A stretch of 64,000 nt of DNA from Lentinus brumalis (Eukaryota > Basidiomycota > Agaricomycetes > Polyporales > Polyporaceae). The notes beneath the pieces were generated by a model, which saw nothing but the letters and a program-made list of their open reading frames with translations, was not told the origin of the DNA and did not search any database. The stretch spans positions 219,806 to 283,805 of the forward strand of contig MARA01000047.1 of NCBI GenBank assembly GCA_001792895.1. The letters are read 5' to 3'. Position numbers and translations under genes: made by a program. Shown here piece by piece: positions 53,701 through 64,000 of the stretch; positions within the stretch are counted from its first letter, which is position 1, and every line of letters begins with the position of its first letter.

Positions 53701-55656
53701 GTTGAGATGAGTGTGAGAGGTCGACTGCTGAGCAATGGATGGGTGTTGGCTAATCTCCAGGCTTCACTTCAGAGCTTTATAAGTCCCTCGACCCGCTAAC
53801 CTCGAGGCTCTCGCAAGTAGCATTGGCCCGGTTGTCGCCCGCCCACTGTCCAATGTCGTTGACCGATGTATGGAAGTCTACTTCAGCTTGTCAACGACTC
53901 TGTTCAAAAAAGGCAGAAGATTGGACTCGTACCTAGCCAGGATGATTGGTAGGGCAAGCTGCATGATAGGCGTACCCACTATATCCTCAGCTTGCTCGGA
54001 GATCTTCATGAGCCGGACCTTTTGCTCCGAAAGCCCGGGTGCTGGCCTACTAGTGGCAGCATGTAATCAAAGGCGGGCCTGATAGAGGTCTCCATAGTCA
54101 TCAGTACTTTGCCATATTTCTTAGTTGTCTTGCGCTGTCTTACACCGTCTTGCCTGTCTTAGGAAGCGCTCAAACCGCCGCCATTCCGTCCAAAATTTGG
54201 CGCATACCTGCGCATAGATGCAACAAACCGCTGTGCAAAATGTCAGCCCATACGGATGATATGCAATGGAGGGCGAAGACAAGTTCAGGTCAGCCACAAT
54301 CGACCTAAGACGGTGGCTGTGTACCCAAAAGGAGGCATGGCCATTCGCTTTCGCGTTTGCCCAATCCACATCGGATCATCGTCAAATTTGGAACATAGAT
54401 TCGTTACCTGCGTTTGTACATCCATACCAAGTTTCAGCTCGAATGAACCCCCGGCAGTGGAGATATAGACAGGCGCCGAAATCGACTAAGACAGCTAAGA
54501 CAGCTAAGAAATTCGGGCAAGTACTGATGGTACATCAACCTGAGTTGGTAATGTGAGCTGCATGACCTGACAGGATGCACGGACTGGAGCAGTCAATCCT
54601 GGGAGCCTGACGGTTTGCTTGTCATTTAAGGAAAACATCACCGAACGTTCTCATACTAGTGCTCGGAGTGATTGCGGGTGAGATACCCTAGCTCCCAACG
54701 CCGGAAATCAGTGCGAAAGCTACTGCTCGCAACGGACCAGGTTGAGGTGGCTGATGGGCAAGCGTTGAAGCGCTGAAGAGTACGCGTCTCAGCGGGCCAC
54801 GCGGCCTAACGCAAATGCCCGACTCCTGCACGATTCTCCCATCTTCTATTGTAAAACATCTCGGTCACTATATCGGGAAAGCAAACTTGCCAAACATAGA
54901 AATTTTGTGTGCTTACCATCCGCTCAGTTGTTTTCTTCGCAGTAAACTTGTAAGTAGACTGTACACTCACTGTAGAGCGTGTCATCGAAGTCACCTATGG
55001 TTATTTTGACAATGAGCAGAATAGACAGCCCTGCCAATGTGGTCTGAGTGAGCGTCTGGCACACTCAGATTGGCAGCCCGCAATTCCGTTCGAGGTCCGA
55101 TCAATCGGTGTTTCGTAGAGCCCTATCGGAACTTAGAAAACAAATTACGTCATCTGCACGTGGACGTCGGGCGCGACACGACGCGTCCTCTTAACCAAAA
55201 CCAACCGCCACTGCGACTACGACGTTCTTGCCCAATGGCGGTGGGATTAGGAACGCGTAATACATGTTTTCTGATGCCGATGTCTGTTCCGACGCTTTGG
55301 ATGACGCAAAGGCCTGCCACCGGGCAAGAAGCGTGCGAGCACGGACCACGGACACGGAGTAGTTACTATAGTTGGATAGCGCAATGTTCAACTGTACTCA
55401 CGGTAGTGATTGATTCATCTCTCTATATTTCTCATGTCAAGCACATTCAGGTACACTCGCCAGATAGCGGCGGACGAGGGCGGGCACCAGCCCGCCCGAG
55501 TGCGCTGCTGTCCTTCATTTCCCGTGGCAGGGGCACGGGAACCTGCTAGTGTACCAGTAAGTATTCGATGATATCAACAAAAGCATACATGACTTGAATA
55601 GGTCAATGATGTATGTAGGCCGCCAAAATGATCTTTCCGCTGTCGCTGTCTCTGCC
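53701..55656. other. Intergenic region with one inverted-repeat element
   Basis: Apart from the element at 54102-54526 and the promoter of the small protein gene, nothing coding is supported. Frames at 54266-54556 and 55070-55549 lack motifs. Confidence 0.4.
54102..54526. mobile_element. 425-bp inverted-repeat (MITE-like) element
   Basis: The left end reads CAGTACTTTGCCATATTTCT then TAGTTGTCTT. The complement of the right end reads CAGTACTTGCCCGAATTTCT then TAGCTGTCTT. The inverted repeat extends outward to CATCAGTACTT. No coding capacity. No convincing target duplication could be read, so the exact ends are uncertain. Confidence 0.6.
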
Positions 55657-56562
55657 TTATCTACCTTTCCGGCTTGCAGGCTGCGTCAAACCCACTGGCA
55701 CCCACCAAAGAGAACGGAGAAGCTTGCCTCGGGTCCTAACTGTACCTTCCTGGGTAGTAAGCTGTGCTGAACGTCTGTCCACATATCTATCAAGATCGTC
55801 TGCATGGATGAACTCGAGCTCTTGATTCGGTGAACCAGTAGTTCGATATCGAGGTTCCGGAGGAATCTTTCCAGGCGCTCGGGGCTCCTGCCGCAGGTCA
55901 GCCATGTCGACCATCAGCCAGAACACCTCGAGCGATAAGAATGCTATAGCCTCACAGACGTTGTCCTGTGAGGCGCCGCATGAGAACGTGTTGATTCAGT
56001 TACTTCCTGTTCTGCGGCACTCACCAGGGCTCGGCCGATGCCCCCGTCATCGTCGTCCATGACCGTCATCTTGACCCCGAGAAGCCGCAGTACCGGAGTG
56101 CGTCGCTCCGGAAGTGCCTCCAATCATGTGGCGTCCAAGAAGGCCGAGCCGGGGTGCATGAACGCGCTCAGTGTCAGACAAGAAGGACGCGCACCTGACA
56201 GGACGCTGCGCAGGTTATGCGCGTCCCACGCGTCGCCCTGCTCGTCGCCGAGATGGACACGGTCAATGCGGCAAGTCGGATTCAGAAGGTGTGAGTCAAA
56301 GTACTTAAATCATGGATTGTATCAGCACTCGTACCTTGCGAGGTTGCACGGACTTCGATCTCTTTAATCGGCCAGCCGTCGTTGACGACAATCTCGATGC
56401 CGTCCGACGTTAGGCGGTTGGAAATTCTGATTGCTATGGATGTTGCTTGGGGTCCGAACACTAGACGACAAGGAACGCAAGGACTTCGACCCCGCCCTCG
56501 TAAGCCTTCGGACTGGGACTAAACGCTGAGCGTGTGGCTAACTCGTAAAATCTGCGCGGCCG
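55657..56562 (-). pseudogene. Broken gene fragment cut by the LTR element
   Basis: From the LTR border the minus strand encodes FYELATRSAFSPSPKAYEGG, then (frame change) IEIVVNDGWPIKEIEVRATS. After introns come PTCRIDRVHLGDEQGDAWDA, LTLSAFMHPGSAFLDATWLE and LEFIHADDLDRYVDRRSAQL. This looks like the C-terminal part of an F-box/LRR-type protein. The frame is open right up to the LTR at 56563, so the retroelement probably inserted into this gene. A stop or frameshift near 56460 shows further decay. Confidence 0.45.
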
Positions 56563-57059
56563 TATAACAGTAAGCCCAAATACAATACTCACTAGTTATG
56601 AAATATAAGTGTGGGGAAAAGGTGAGGGCTTGTTAGGCCAGAGTTGTTAGATGGGTTAGACAATAAGTGGATAAGTCTGAGGGTGCCGGCCTCAGACTGG
56701 TGGTTTATATACATGTAGCCCCAGCCCCCCTGGGACTGGGGAAGACCCCTGGTACTCTATGTTACTAAGCTAATCACATGACCAGCTGAGTAAGGCTGAG
56801 TCATGTGTGCTGAGGTAGCCCTATTACTCAGCAAGTAACTGACCAATAGCGTGCACTACATTACTAGGCAACTATCTAGAAGGTTCTAGGACCAAGGTCC
56901 TAGAAGGATCTGGACCAATGATGTAATAGATATCCCTAAAGAAGATAAAAAGCGATCATAAACATCGATAATTGATGATAACTACTGATAACTCCAGATA
57001 ACTAATGATAAGCCCACTTATCCACCGGATAAGCGCTAGAAAGGTCACGTTTTGTGACA
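56563..57059 (-). repeat. 3' LTR (about 497 bp)
   Basis: In element orientation it begins TGTCACAAAACGTG at 57059 and ends CTTACTGTTATA at 56563. It holds a TATATAAA box (56704-56711) 33 nt before a predicted start at 56678. An internal CTTATCCACCGGATAAG palindrome is present. The boundary at the 56563 side is uncertain by 1-2 bases. Confidence 0.85.
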
Positions 57060-57075
57060 GTACCCCCACTTCTAG
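57060..57075 (-). other. Polypurine tract
   Basis: The minus strand reads AGAAGTGGGGGTAC immediately before the LTR start, the expected place for plus-strand DNA priming. Confidence 0.6.
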
Positions 57076-57101
57076 TTCGAGCTCCGATGAGAAGAGCGAA
57101 G

Positions 57102-60100
57102 CTAGGAACTCTCCACCATGCGGATTGCATGCGGGTGAGCCTCATGGAATTGTTTGATGAGCTCGGGAGAGTTCGTGAGGTTATTGACCGGCTCCCAAGA
57201 ATCATCCTCGGGGCCGTAACCTTTCCACCGAACTAGGTATTGGAGTTGTCTGCGGTAGCGCCTGGAGTCGAGAATTGCTTCGACCTCGAACTCCTCATGC
57301 CCATCGATAATGACAGGGTCAGGTGGGGCCGGTTTCTGGCCTGGGATCTGAGAGTCATGATATGGTATGAGCTTGCTGGCATGGAAGACTGGATGGATCC
57401 GAGTCATCCTAGCAGGCCACTTCAGTCTGAAGTGACTGGAGAAAGTTTTTCAACAATCTCAAAGGGTCCTGCATACCGAGCGTTGAGCTTGCGACCCGTG
57501 GTTTGATAGTCACGTAGGTCCAATAGAACCTTGTCGCCTACTTTGAAGGGGACCTTCTGGACTCCCTGATCGTAGTACCACTTCATCCGCTCGGCTGCCA
57601 AAGCAAGAGCTGCCTTCGCTTGCTCCTGGGCTTGTTGTCTTCTCCATGCAATGTCACTGAGGTTTGTTGGAGTTGCTTCTTTGCGAAGCGTTGGACCTGC
57701 CCGTGGGTGTCGACCGTATTCCAAGAAGAATGGGCTCTCCTTGGTTCCTTCGTGAGCTGCATTATTATACGCGAACTCTGCTGCACTGAGAAGCTTAGAC
57801 CAGTTGGCCTTTTGGTAATCAACATAGCAGCGAAGGAATTGCTCCAGTGTCTGGTTGACCCTTTCGGTCTGGCCATCGTCTGCGGGTGATATGTGGTGGA
57901 CATGGATGATTCTATCCCCAGTAGCTTGCACCATTCTTGGAATAGCGCTGCCGCGAATTGTGTACCCCTGTCGGAGATGATCTGAAGCGGTAGGCCATGC
58001 AACGGCCATATCCTCTCATAGAGTAGTTCCGCTAGATCTTTCGCAGAGAACTCGTTCTTGATGGGGAAGAAGTGTGCTCGCTTTGTGAGCCTGTCTACCA
58101 CCACGCAGATGGCGGTGTAACCAAAAGATTCTGGTAGCTGAGTGATAAGGTCGATAGTGATGATTTCCCATGGCCCTTCCGGGACAGGGTTGGGCTGGAG
58201 CGGTCCATATGGCTGTTGCGGACGGTTCTTCATCCGTTGACAGATGTCGCAGCCTGTGACATACTTCTTGGTGAATACTGACATGCCCGGCCACCAGTAG
58301 TTCCGTGAGACGAGTTCATATGTCTTCCACCTCCCCGGATGTCCAGCAGAAGGTATATCATGGTGCATCTGAACTACTCGTCTACGGAGGTGATCGTTGT
58401 CGCTCTTTGGGATATAGACTTTGCCACGGTAGAGCAAAAGTCCATTCTCGTAGTTCCAATCCTCCAGGGACTTGCTGAACTCTCGTGGTCCAGACTTCAG
58501 CAGTTGCTGATAGTCCTTGGTGACGTTGTCCTGTAGCAATGCTTCTTTGACCTCTCTTAGGAGAATGTCATCATTGATAGGCGACTCATGAGAGGAATCG
58601 ATAGCATGAATGGCGAAAAATTCAGGCTTGAGAAGGATTTGATCTCGGTTATCGAATTCCACCCCCTCTTCATGGTCTGGCCTCCTGGACAGAGGGTCGG
58701 CAGTGAGCATTGTCTTGCCTGGTTTGTGGCGCAATACGAAGTTGAAACGCGTGAGGTACAGAGACCATCTCGCCTGTCTCCGTGTCAACTTCTGGGCCGT
58801 CTTGAAATAGGTCAAGTTCTGATGATCTGACCATATCTCGAGCTTTTCCGGATGACCCTCCAAGTACTGCCTATATTCCTCCAGAGCGCGTATAATAGCA
58901 AGCATCTCTTTGTCGTAGATCTCATAGTTCCGTTCATGGACATTGAGCGACTTGGAATAAAAGGCTACTGGATGCCACAACTTGTCAGTTGGGTCCAGCT
59001 GAGACAGGACTGCTCCGGTGGCAAAGTCACTGGCATCCGTCTCAAGGCGGAAAGGGTTTACATCATCCGGGATGCGCAGAATAGGGGCTGAGGTAAAGGC
59101 CTTTTTCAGGCTATCGAACGCATGTTCCTGTTCCTCGCCCCAGACCCATGGTTGATCCTTCTTGGTCAATGAGGTGAGCGGCTTGGCATGCTTTGCAAAG
59201 TCCTTGATAAACCTCCTGTAAAAGTTGGCAAAGCCGAGGAAGGCTTGGACTTGCTTGACCTTAGTGGGTCGCGGCCAGTCGGTCACTCCAGAAACCTTCT
59301 TAGGGTCCATCGAAATCTGTCCCTTCGAGATGATCATGCCCAGATATTCGATGCTGCTTTTTTCAAAGAAGCACTTCTCTGGTTTTGCAAATAGATCATT
59401 ATCTCGTAGACGTTTGAGCACCTCCTGAGTGATTTGACGGTGTTGACGCACATTGTCCGTGAAGATCAATATGTCATCAAGGTACACAATAACGTGTCCA
59501 TCCCGTATGAGATCACCGAGTATATCGTTCATCATTGCCTGGAAGGTGGCTGGTGCATTGGAGAAACCGAAGTACATCACATTGGCTTCAAACAGCCCGC
59601 GATGTGTGATGAAAGCCGTTTTCCATTCGTCACCCTCTCGGATACGAACATTATTATATCCCCAGCGCAAGTCAATTTTTGTGAATATTGACGCCTGGCT
59701 GAGCGAGTCAACCAAGTCCGCTATGCGGGGAATTGGGTAACGGTTCTTCACTGTGATGTCGTTTAACTTCCGGTAGTCTACCACCAACCGCAGGCTTCCA
59801 TCACTCTTCTTGACAAAGAAGACAGGTGCTGCTAGAGGGCTCTTTGACTTTCGAATGTAACCCTTTCGGGTTTCCTCATTGATCCATTCGTCCAAGGAAT
59901 TGCGTTCCTTTGGAGACATTGGATATAGTTTGGCCGGTCGAGGAAGCGGGGCCCCCTCCTCGAAGTCAATACCGTGGTCATACGGTTTGCGCACCGGCAT
60001 CCTCTCTGATTCTTTCTTTGAGAACACGTTGCCATACTCGTGTAGATATTCTGGGACTATAGTCTTCCAGTTGCGAGTGTCATCGTCCTCAATCTCCTCG

Positions 60101-60984
60101 AGATCTTTTGCAAGAATCTCTGCGGTCAACTGTGCTACTTCGTGGTCGTCTGGATCTTCTGTCGAAATCCAGTTGATATGCGGATTTTCGATACACTCCT
60201 CTCCTAACTCGTCCAGTGGAGTGATCAAGGGATCCACCCTTGGTAGCTGAAGCTCGTCGGCTTCTTCTTCAGCCACATTGCCTCTTTTACGAGCTCTTGG
60301 GGCACAGCTCTCAGGGCACCTGGTGAACCTCCATTCCCCATGTTCCCAGTCGATTTCAGGGTTATGTCTGCGTAAGTAGGTGTACCCTAGGATCATGTCT
60401 TTACTACCTAAGTCTGCTACGAGCAGCTGGTGAGTTGACTTATGAGATCCAATTTCGACATAGGACCGGACAGCATGAGTAATCTGTCCACTTTTGTTGG
60501 AGGTCCCGTCGGCGTTATACACGTCGTACGGGGTTGCCAGCTTATGAGTTCCCAGGTGATAGGTTTCGACAACTGATTTATTGATGAAAGATGTCGTGGC
60601 CCCTGAGTCTACCAGAGCTTCGACCTGCACTTTTCTTCCGTAAACCCACAGTGTCACGGGCAATTTGAATGAATTCCTGTTGCGAGAAGATGACGATATT
60701 ACAGGATTGTCCGTGCTACTAATGCCAACACTACATGTCTGCATTCCGACGTTGGGTTTACTATTCTCTGCCATATGTTCGCAGGTGTTATTTACATATG
60801 GCGTATGAGAAAATCCGAGCTCTTCGAGGACGAGCCTTGCCTTTTTCAGACTGGCCGGAACGAGTCTGAGGTTCATCCTCCTCAGACAAGGTTGATTCAC
60901 TGTCAACATCCTCTCGCCCGAGTCTCGCAGTAGAGATGGACTTTGAAGACTTGGGGGTGTCGTCCTCGTCGTCCGTGACTTCAA
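57102..60984 (-). CDS. Pol polyprotein: PR, RT, RNase H, integrase, chromodomain
   Basis: Protease active site VEALVDSGATTSFIN; reverse transcriptase LRLVVDYRKLNDIT and VIVYLDDILIFTD; RNase H FRLETDASDFATGAVLSQ; integrase zinc finger HHDIPSAGHPG...CDICQRMK; the catalytic core starts IITIDLITQLPESFGY. The chromodomain near the end reads VEAILDSRRYRRQLQYLVRW then KGYGPEDDSWEP. Two single-base losses split the frame: about 57877-57881 (in the integrase segment PQTDGQTERVNQ) and about 57430 (short T-run before the FRLKWPARMTRIHPVFHASK segment). These would stop full-length Pol unless they are sequencing errors. Pol overlaps the end of Gag by about 200 bp. Confidence 0.88.
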
Positions 60985-62315
60985 CTTCTACGACACGTGT
61001 CTTTTTCGCCTTGAAGTTGTTCGACGGTGTCGTGCCTTTTGTCCCTGTCTTCTGATCATTCCCTTTGGACTGATCGTTCCCCTTGGACTGGCTCTGGGAC
61101 TTGGGACGCTTGTCAGCGTTCTTGGCGAGCAGGTAGCAGTCATCTGTGTCGTGCGAGTTCCGCCTCTTGCAGTTGTGGCAGTATAGCGCCTTCTTGTTTG
61201 TGGTAGCGGAGTTGGCCTGCTTGCCCTTCTTGCCCTTGCCCTTCGACTTTTCAGCCGAGTCAATGTCCATCGGGGTGTGACCGCTGTTGTCTGAGCTGCT
61301 CTTACTAAAGACAGTGCCTCGTGTCTTTTCCGGGTTGAGCTCTCTGTAGAAGTCGAGTAACATGTCGAGAAACTCGGTCCACTTCTTGGGGACATTGCTG
61401 CCACCCTTGCCAACGAGGGCAATCCGCATGTCGCGGCTGATAACCTCCCGTAGCTTGTCAATGAGAAGCTCATCATCGTAACCCGTAAGACGTCCGAGAG
61501 TACGGAAGCGTTCCGCATATCTGATGAAGTCTTTAGCAGCCAAGTCTTTGTTGACAAACAGGGCTGTGATCTCCTTCTTTGCTCCTTCTTTGTCGTCTCT
61601 CTGCCCATAGATTTGCGCAAGCTCATCCATGAAGGCGTCCCACGTTCCGAGGTCTTGGCCTTTGCCTACACGGTCATAGTACGATGCCATGTATTTATGA
61701 GCTGGGCCTTGCAGCCGGGACAGGGCGGTAACAATCTTCTGTTTGTCGGTGACGATACCCTCGTGCGCGCACCACAGGCTGATCAGGTTGCGCCACTCCT
61801 CCAGCTTGATCTTGTCATCTGAGCCCTTGAAGATGGGGGGCTCGCCAATTTTGGGTTGACGCGAACCTCCTCCAGTCGACGCTGGTAAGGCATCGACTTG
61901 TTGTTTGTAGGACTGAACAAGGGTCTGCTGGTTCTGAACGAGTGTGCTGAGAGTGGTCACTTGAGTAGTCAAAAGACTGATGGTTTATAAGGCTCTGGAA
62001 ATTGGTGTCCATATGCCCAGCCATTTCGGCTACCACATTGCGGACGTATTCCGGGACACGTTGCTCCGCAAGCCCTACTGCATTCCGAGCTGCAACAATG
62101 AAATTGATGTCTGCCCCATCTGATATGCCATTGCTGACAATCTCATCAATTGCCTGGGGAGCGAGTGGGTGGAACGTGGTTACGGGGACAAAGTTGTTGT
62201 ATTCATTGCTGATGACATAGTGGTTAGTACTTGTCTTCCGAGTGGTTACAATGAAAGGTAGCAAAACAAAGGGTTCTCTATTGCCAATGGTGCCCATTAC
62301 AGATCTAGATGCCAT
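60788..62315 (-). CDS. Gag-like protein with CCHC knuckle
   Basis: The N-terminal part (from MASRSVMGTIGNREPFVLLP) includes VRNVVAEMAGHMDTNFQSLI. After one extra base near 61970-61985 the frame continues TTQVTTLSTLVQNQQTLVQS. The capsid-like segment is PPIFKGSDDKIKLEEWRNLI...FIRYAERFRTLGRLTGY. The zinc knuckle CHNCKRRNSHDTDDC has C-x2-C-x5-H-x4-C spacing, one residue longer than the usual form. A Lys/Ser-rich tail follows. The start overlaps the stop of the upstream ORF. Confidence 0.75.
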
Positions 62316-63011
62316 AGTTGAACTCCAGCTTCAGAGCATTCAGCTCGTCGCAGATCTCCGGAAGACGCTCGTTCAGGTTCTTGAAGGAAACCTGGCCGAC
62401 GGCCTTTAGCTGCCTCTTGATAATCCTCCACTCCTTATTCGTCAGCTTCCGCGCCCTCTTCTCCAAGTTGGTGTACAACTCGTTGAACTCCGTGCCCCAC
62501 AACCTGATGTCGTCCTTCGCATCCTTCGAGATACGATCATCCTCGAGTGCCTTCTTGACGAATGGAGAGAGTCTTTCGACAGTGGGTCGGAAGAGGCGCT
62601 CGAACTCCCGGATGCGATCGACGACCTTGTGCTTCAGCATGTGGAGGTCCTTGGGGACAGGCTTGTGCTCAGGGATCTGCACGGGTGCCTGGAGTCGTTC
62701 GATGAGGGGACGAGATGGGTCGGAGATGCGATCGATGAGGGGTGGTGAGGCCTGGGAGATACGTTCGAGGCGTCGTATCTCCTTGAGGAGCCTGGCACGC
62801 TCTGCAAGTTGAGCGATGTCTTCGTCGGCCTGTCTCGCACGCTCCGGGTCGAAAGGTCGGGGGATGACGCGGACTGGTGCGGCGTTAACCCTTTTGCGAG
62901 GGAAGCGAGGGACGTGCTTGTACTCGTGCGAAGGCCGAAGGAGATGCACTCGTAAATACCGAGTGGCTCCTGCTTGGCAATGACCTTGCGGTCCTTCGAG
63001 ATCTTGGGCAT
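62305..63011 (-). CDS. Extra ORF upstream of gag, unknown function
   Basis: Reads MPKISKDRKVIAKQEPLGIY, then after a one-base shift near 62945 HLLRPSHEYKHVPRFPRKRV. A helical, charged body follows (ARQADEDIAQLAERARLLKE, DRIREFERLFRPTVERLSPF, KRARKLTNKEWRIIKRQLKA) and ends LNALKLEFNYGI. Its stop overlaps the Gag start by 11 nt. The coiled-coil character and position suggest it may be an N-terminal Gag (matrix-like) module. Alternatively it is a separate small protein read by reinitiation. I do not recognise a homologue. Confidence 0.55.
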
Positions 63012-63361
63012 GGCTAAGAGAGAAGAGTCAGCAGCTTGTCAGCTGGTCCTTGACAGGACAAAACTCCAAAAAGGGAAAGGTTGTGCCTTGATGTGGTGGT
63101 AAGCTTGATTCTCAGACACGGCACCACACCGTGCTGCAAATGGGTTTGAGAGGGTGTTGCACCCTTCTCTAATCTGTCCAGCCTGGTTACCCGTCGACAA
63201 GTCAAAGACTCTCATGGGAGATGCAAATGATCCGTTCCAAGCTGTTGCCCGAAGGCTAACAGATCCCCTTACGCCTAGGGCCCGGCAAGAAGATCAACAA
63301 CCAAGCCATACAGCCTGCCATAGGCAAGCCATACAACAAGGTGTCTCTCAACATAAGTGAC

Positions 63362-63456
63362 TGAAGCTTGACAGCAACAGCACTGAAGCCCCCAGAACCC
63401 AATAAGTACTGAAGCTTGACAGCAACAATACTATAGCCCCCAGAACCCACAAAGCC
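63362..63456. repeat. 48-bp tandem duplication in the element's leader
   Basis: Two units (63362-63409, 63410-63456) both begin TGAAGCTTGACAGCAACA and contain AGCCCCCAGAACCCA. The surrounding 63012-63549 leader holds no other supported gene. Confidence 0.75.
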
Positions 63457-63549
63457 TAGGGCTAAAAGCCCAAAGGCAAAGGCAACAACCGACACCCAAT
63501 TAAAGGAAATAAATGCAAGGGACTTTGCCAAGCCCAGTGCAATAGAAGA

Positions 63550-63560
63550 AGACTTATCCA
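63550..63560 (-). other. Primer-binding site, Tf1-type self-priming
   Basis: On the minus strand TGGATAAGTCT lies 2 nt inside the 5' LTR end. Its exact complement AGACTTATCCA occurs in the LTR (63668-63678 region, minus strand), 33 nt after TATATAAA. That is where the RNA should start. I saw no match to a tRNA 3' end. Confidence 0.7.
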
Positions 63561-63562
63561 AA

Positions 63563-64000
63563 TATAACAGTAAGCCCAAATACAATACTCACTAGTTATG
63601 AAATATAAGTGTGGGGAAAAGGTGAGGGCTTGTTAGGCCAGAGTTGTTAGATGGGTTAGACAATAAGTGGATAAGTCTGAGGGTGCCGGCCTCAGACTGG
63701 TGGTTTATATACATGTAGCCCCAGCCCCCCTGGGACTGGGGAAGACCCCTGGTACTCTATGTTACTAAGCTAATCACATGACCAGCTGAGTAAGGCTGAG
63801 TCATGTGTGCTGAGGTAGCCCTATTACTCAGCAAGTAACTGACCAATAGCGTGCACTACATTACTAGGCAACTATCTAGAAGGTTCTAGGACCAAGGTCC
63901 TAGAAGGATCTGGACCAATGATGTAATAGATATCCCTAAAGAAGATAAAAAGCGATCATAAACATCGATAATGATGATAACTACTGATAATCCAGATAAC
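63563..64000 (-). repeat. 5' LTR, cut by window edge
   Basis: Offset exactly 7000 bp from the 3' LTR and identical to it until two single-base deletions after 63960. Confidence 0.85.

Larger units (their letters stand above)
56563..64000 (-). mobile_element. Ty3/Gypsy chromovirus-type LTR retrotransposon
   Basis: The element is read on the minus strand: 5' LTR (63563 to beyond the window), primer site, leader, extra ORF, Gag, Pol with C-terminal chromodomain, polypurine tract, 3' LTR (56563-57059). Both LTRs are identical over about 400 bp, apart from two single-base differences in the last 30 bases visible. The insertion is therefore recent. Domain order PR-RT-RH-IN-chromodomain defines a chromovirus. 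Single-base frameshifts occur in gag and pol. The right-hand LTR and target duplication are cut by the window edge. Confidence 0.9.

Noticed and set aside
1..64000. tRNA or rRNA genes
   Set aside because: I looked for cloverleaf-type B-box words and rRNA cores and saw none convincing; a covariance-model scan would be needed to exclude them.

Overview
The window looks like nuclear DNA of a wood-decay basidiomycete, most likely an agaricomycete of the Polyporales. Genes carry many short GT-AG introns (about 45-75 nt). The gene families are typical of these fungi: pyranose 2-oxidase with aldos-2-ulose dehydratase, clavaminate-synthase-like 2OG dioxygenases, expanded F-box/LRR genes, KDZ transposons with a TET/JBP dioxygenase, and a Ty3/Gypsy chromovirus. 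All identifications come from reading translations and motifs; no database search was run.

Left third (1-27308): a nest of transposons. A basidiomycete-specific host gene (2313-3485, minus) has a truncated paralog at 1-1075. Just upstream of it lies an outer KDZ-type element (3875-27300) with a near-perfect 8-bp target duplication. It carries a CxC5/CxC6 KDZ-related gene and a convergent RTC4-domain gene. A second, 16.5-kb KDZ element (4476-21022) sits inside the first coding exon of the CxC5/CxC6 gene, with an exact 8-bp duplication (CGACCTAT) and degenerate inverted ends. This inner element carries five genes: a Ser-rich acidic protein, a Cys6-cluster protein, a protein with a homeodomain-like WFNNR motif, a TET/JBP dioxygenase and the KDZ transposase. 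Its ends and one promoter carry a GGCCGG-type motif, amplified near the right end into a 33/99-bp tandem array.

Middle (28.1-51.8 kb): a gene-dense accessory region. It holds a MYND-finger gene, five paralogous isopenicillin-N-synthase-like 2OG-Fe(II) dioxygenases (one plus, four minus strand), two F-box/LRR genes, and a divergent pair encoding a pyranose 2-oxidase homologue and aldos-2-ulose dehydratase. The last two act in sequence in the known glucose to 2-dehydroglucose to cortalcerone route, so this may be a sugar-derived metabolite cluster. In the oxidase, the position of the expected catalytic His reads Val.

Right (51.8-64 kb): small dispersed inverted-repeat elements, an unidentified small-protein gene, a broken gene fragment, and a young chromodomain Ty3/Gypsy element on the minus strand. 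It has nearly identical LTRs, an extra ORF before gag, and a primer-binding site complementary to the predicted first 11 nt of its own RNA (Tf1-type self-priming). Host genes read through cleanly, while transposon genes carry several single-base frameshifts, many in short homopolymers.
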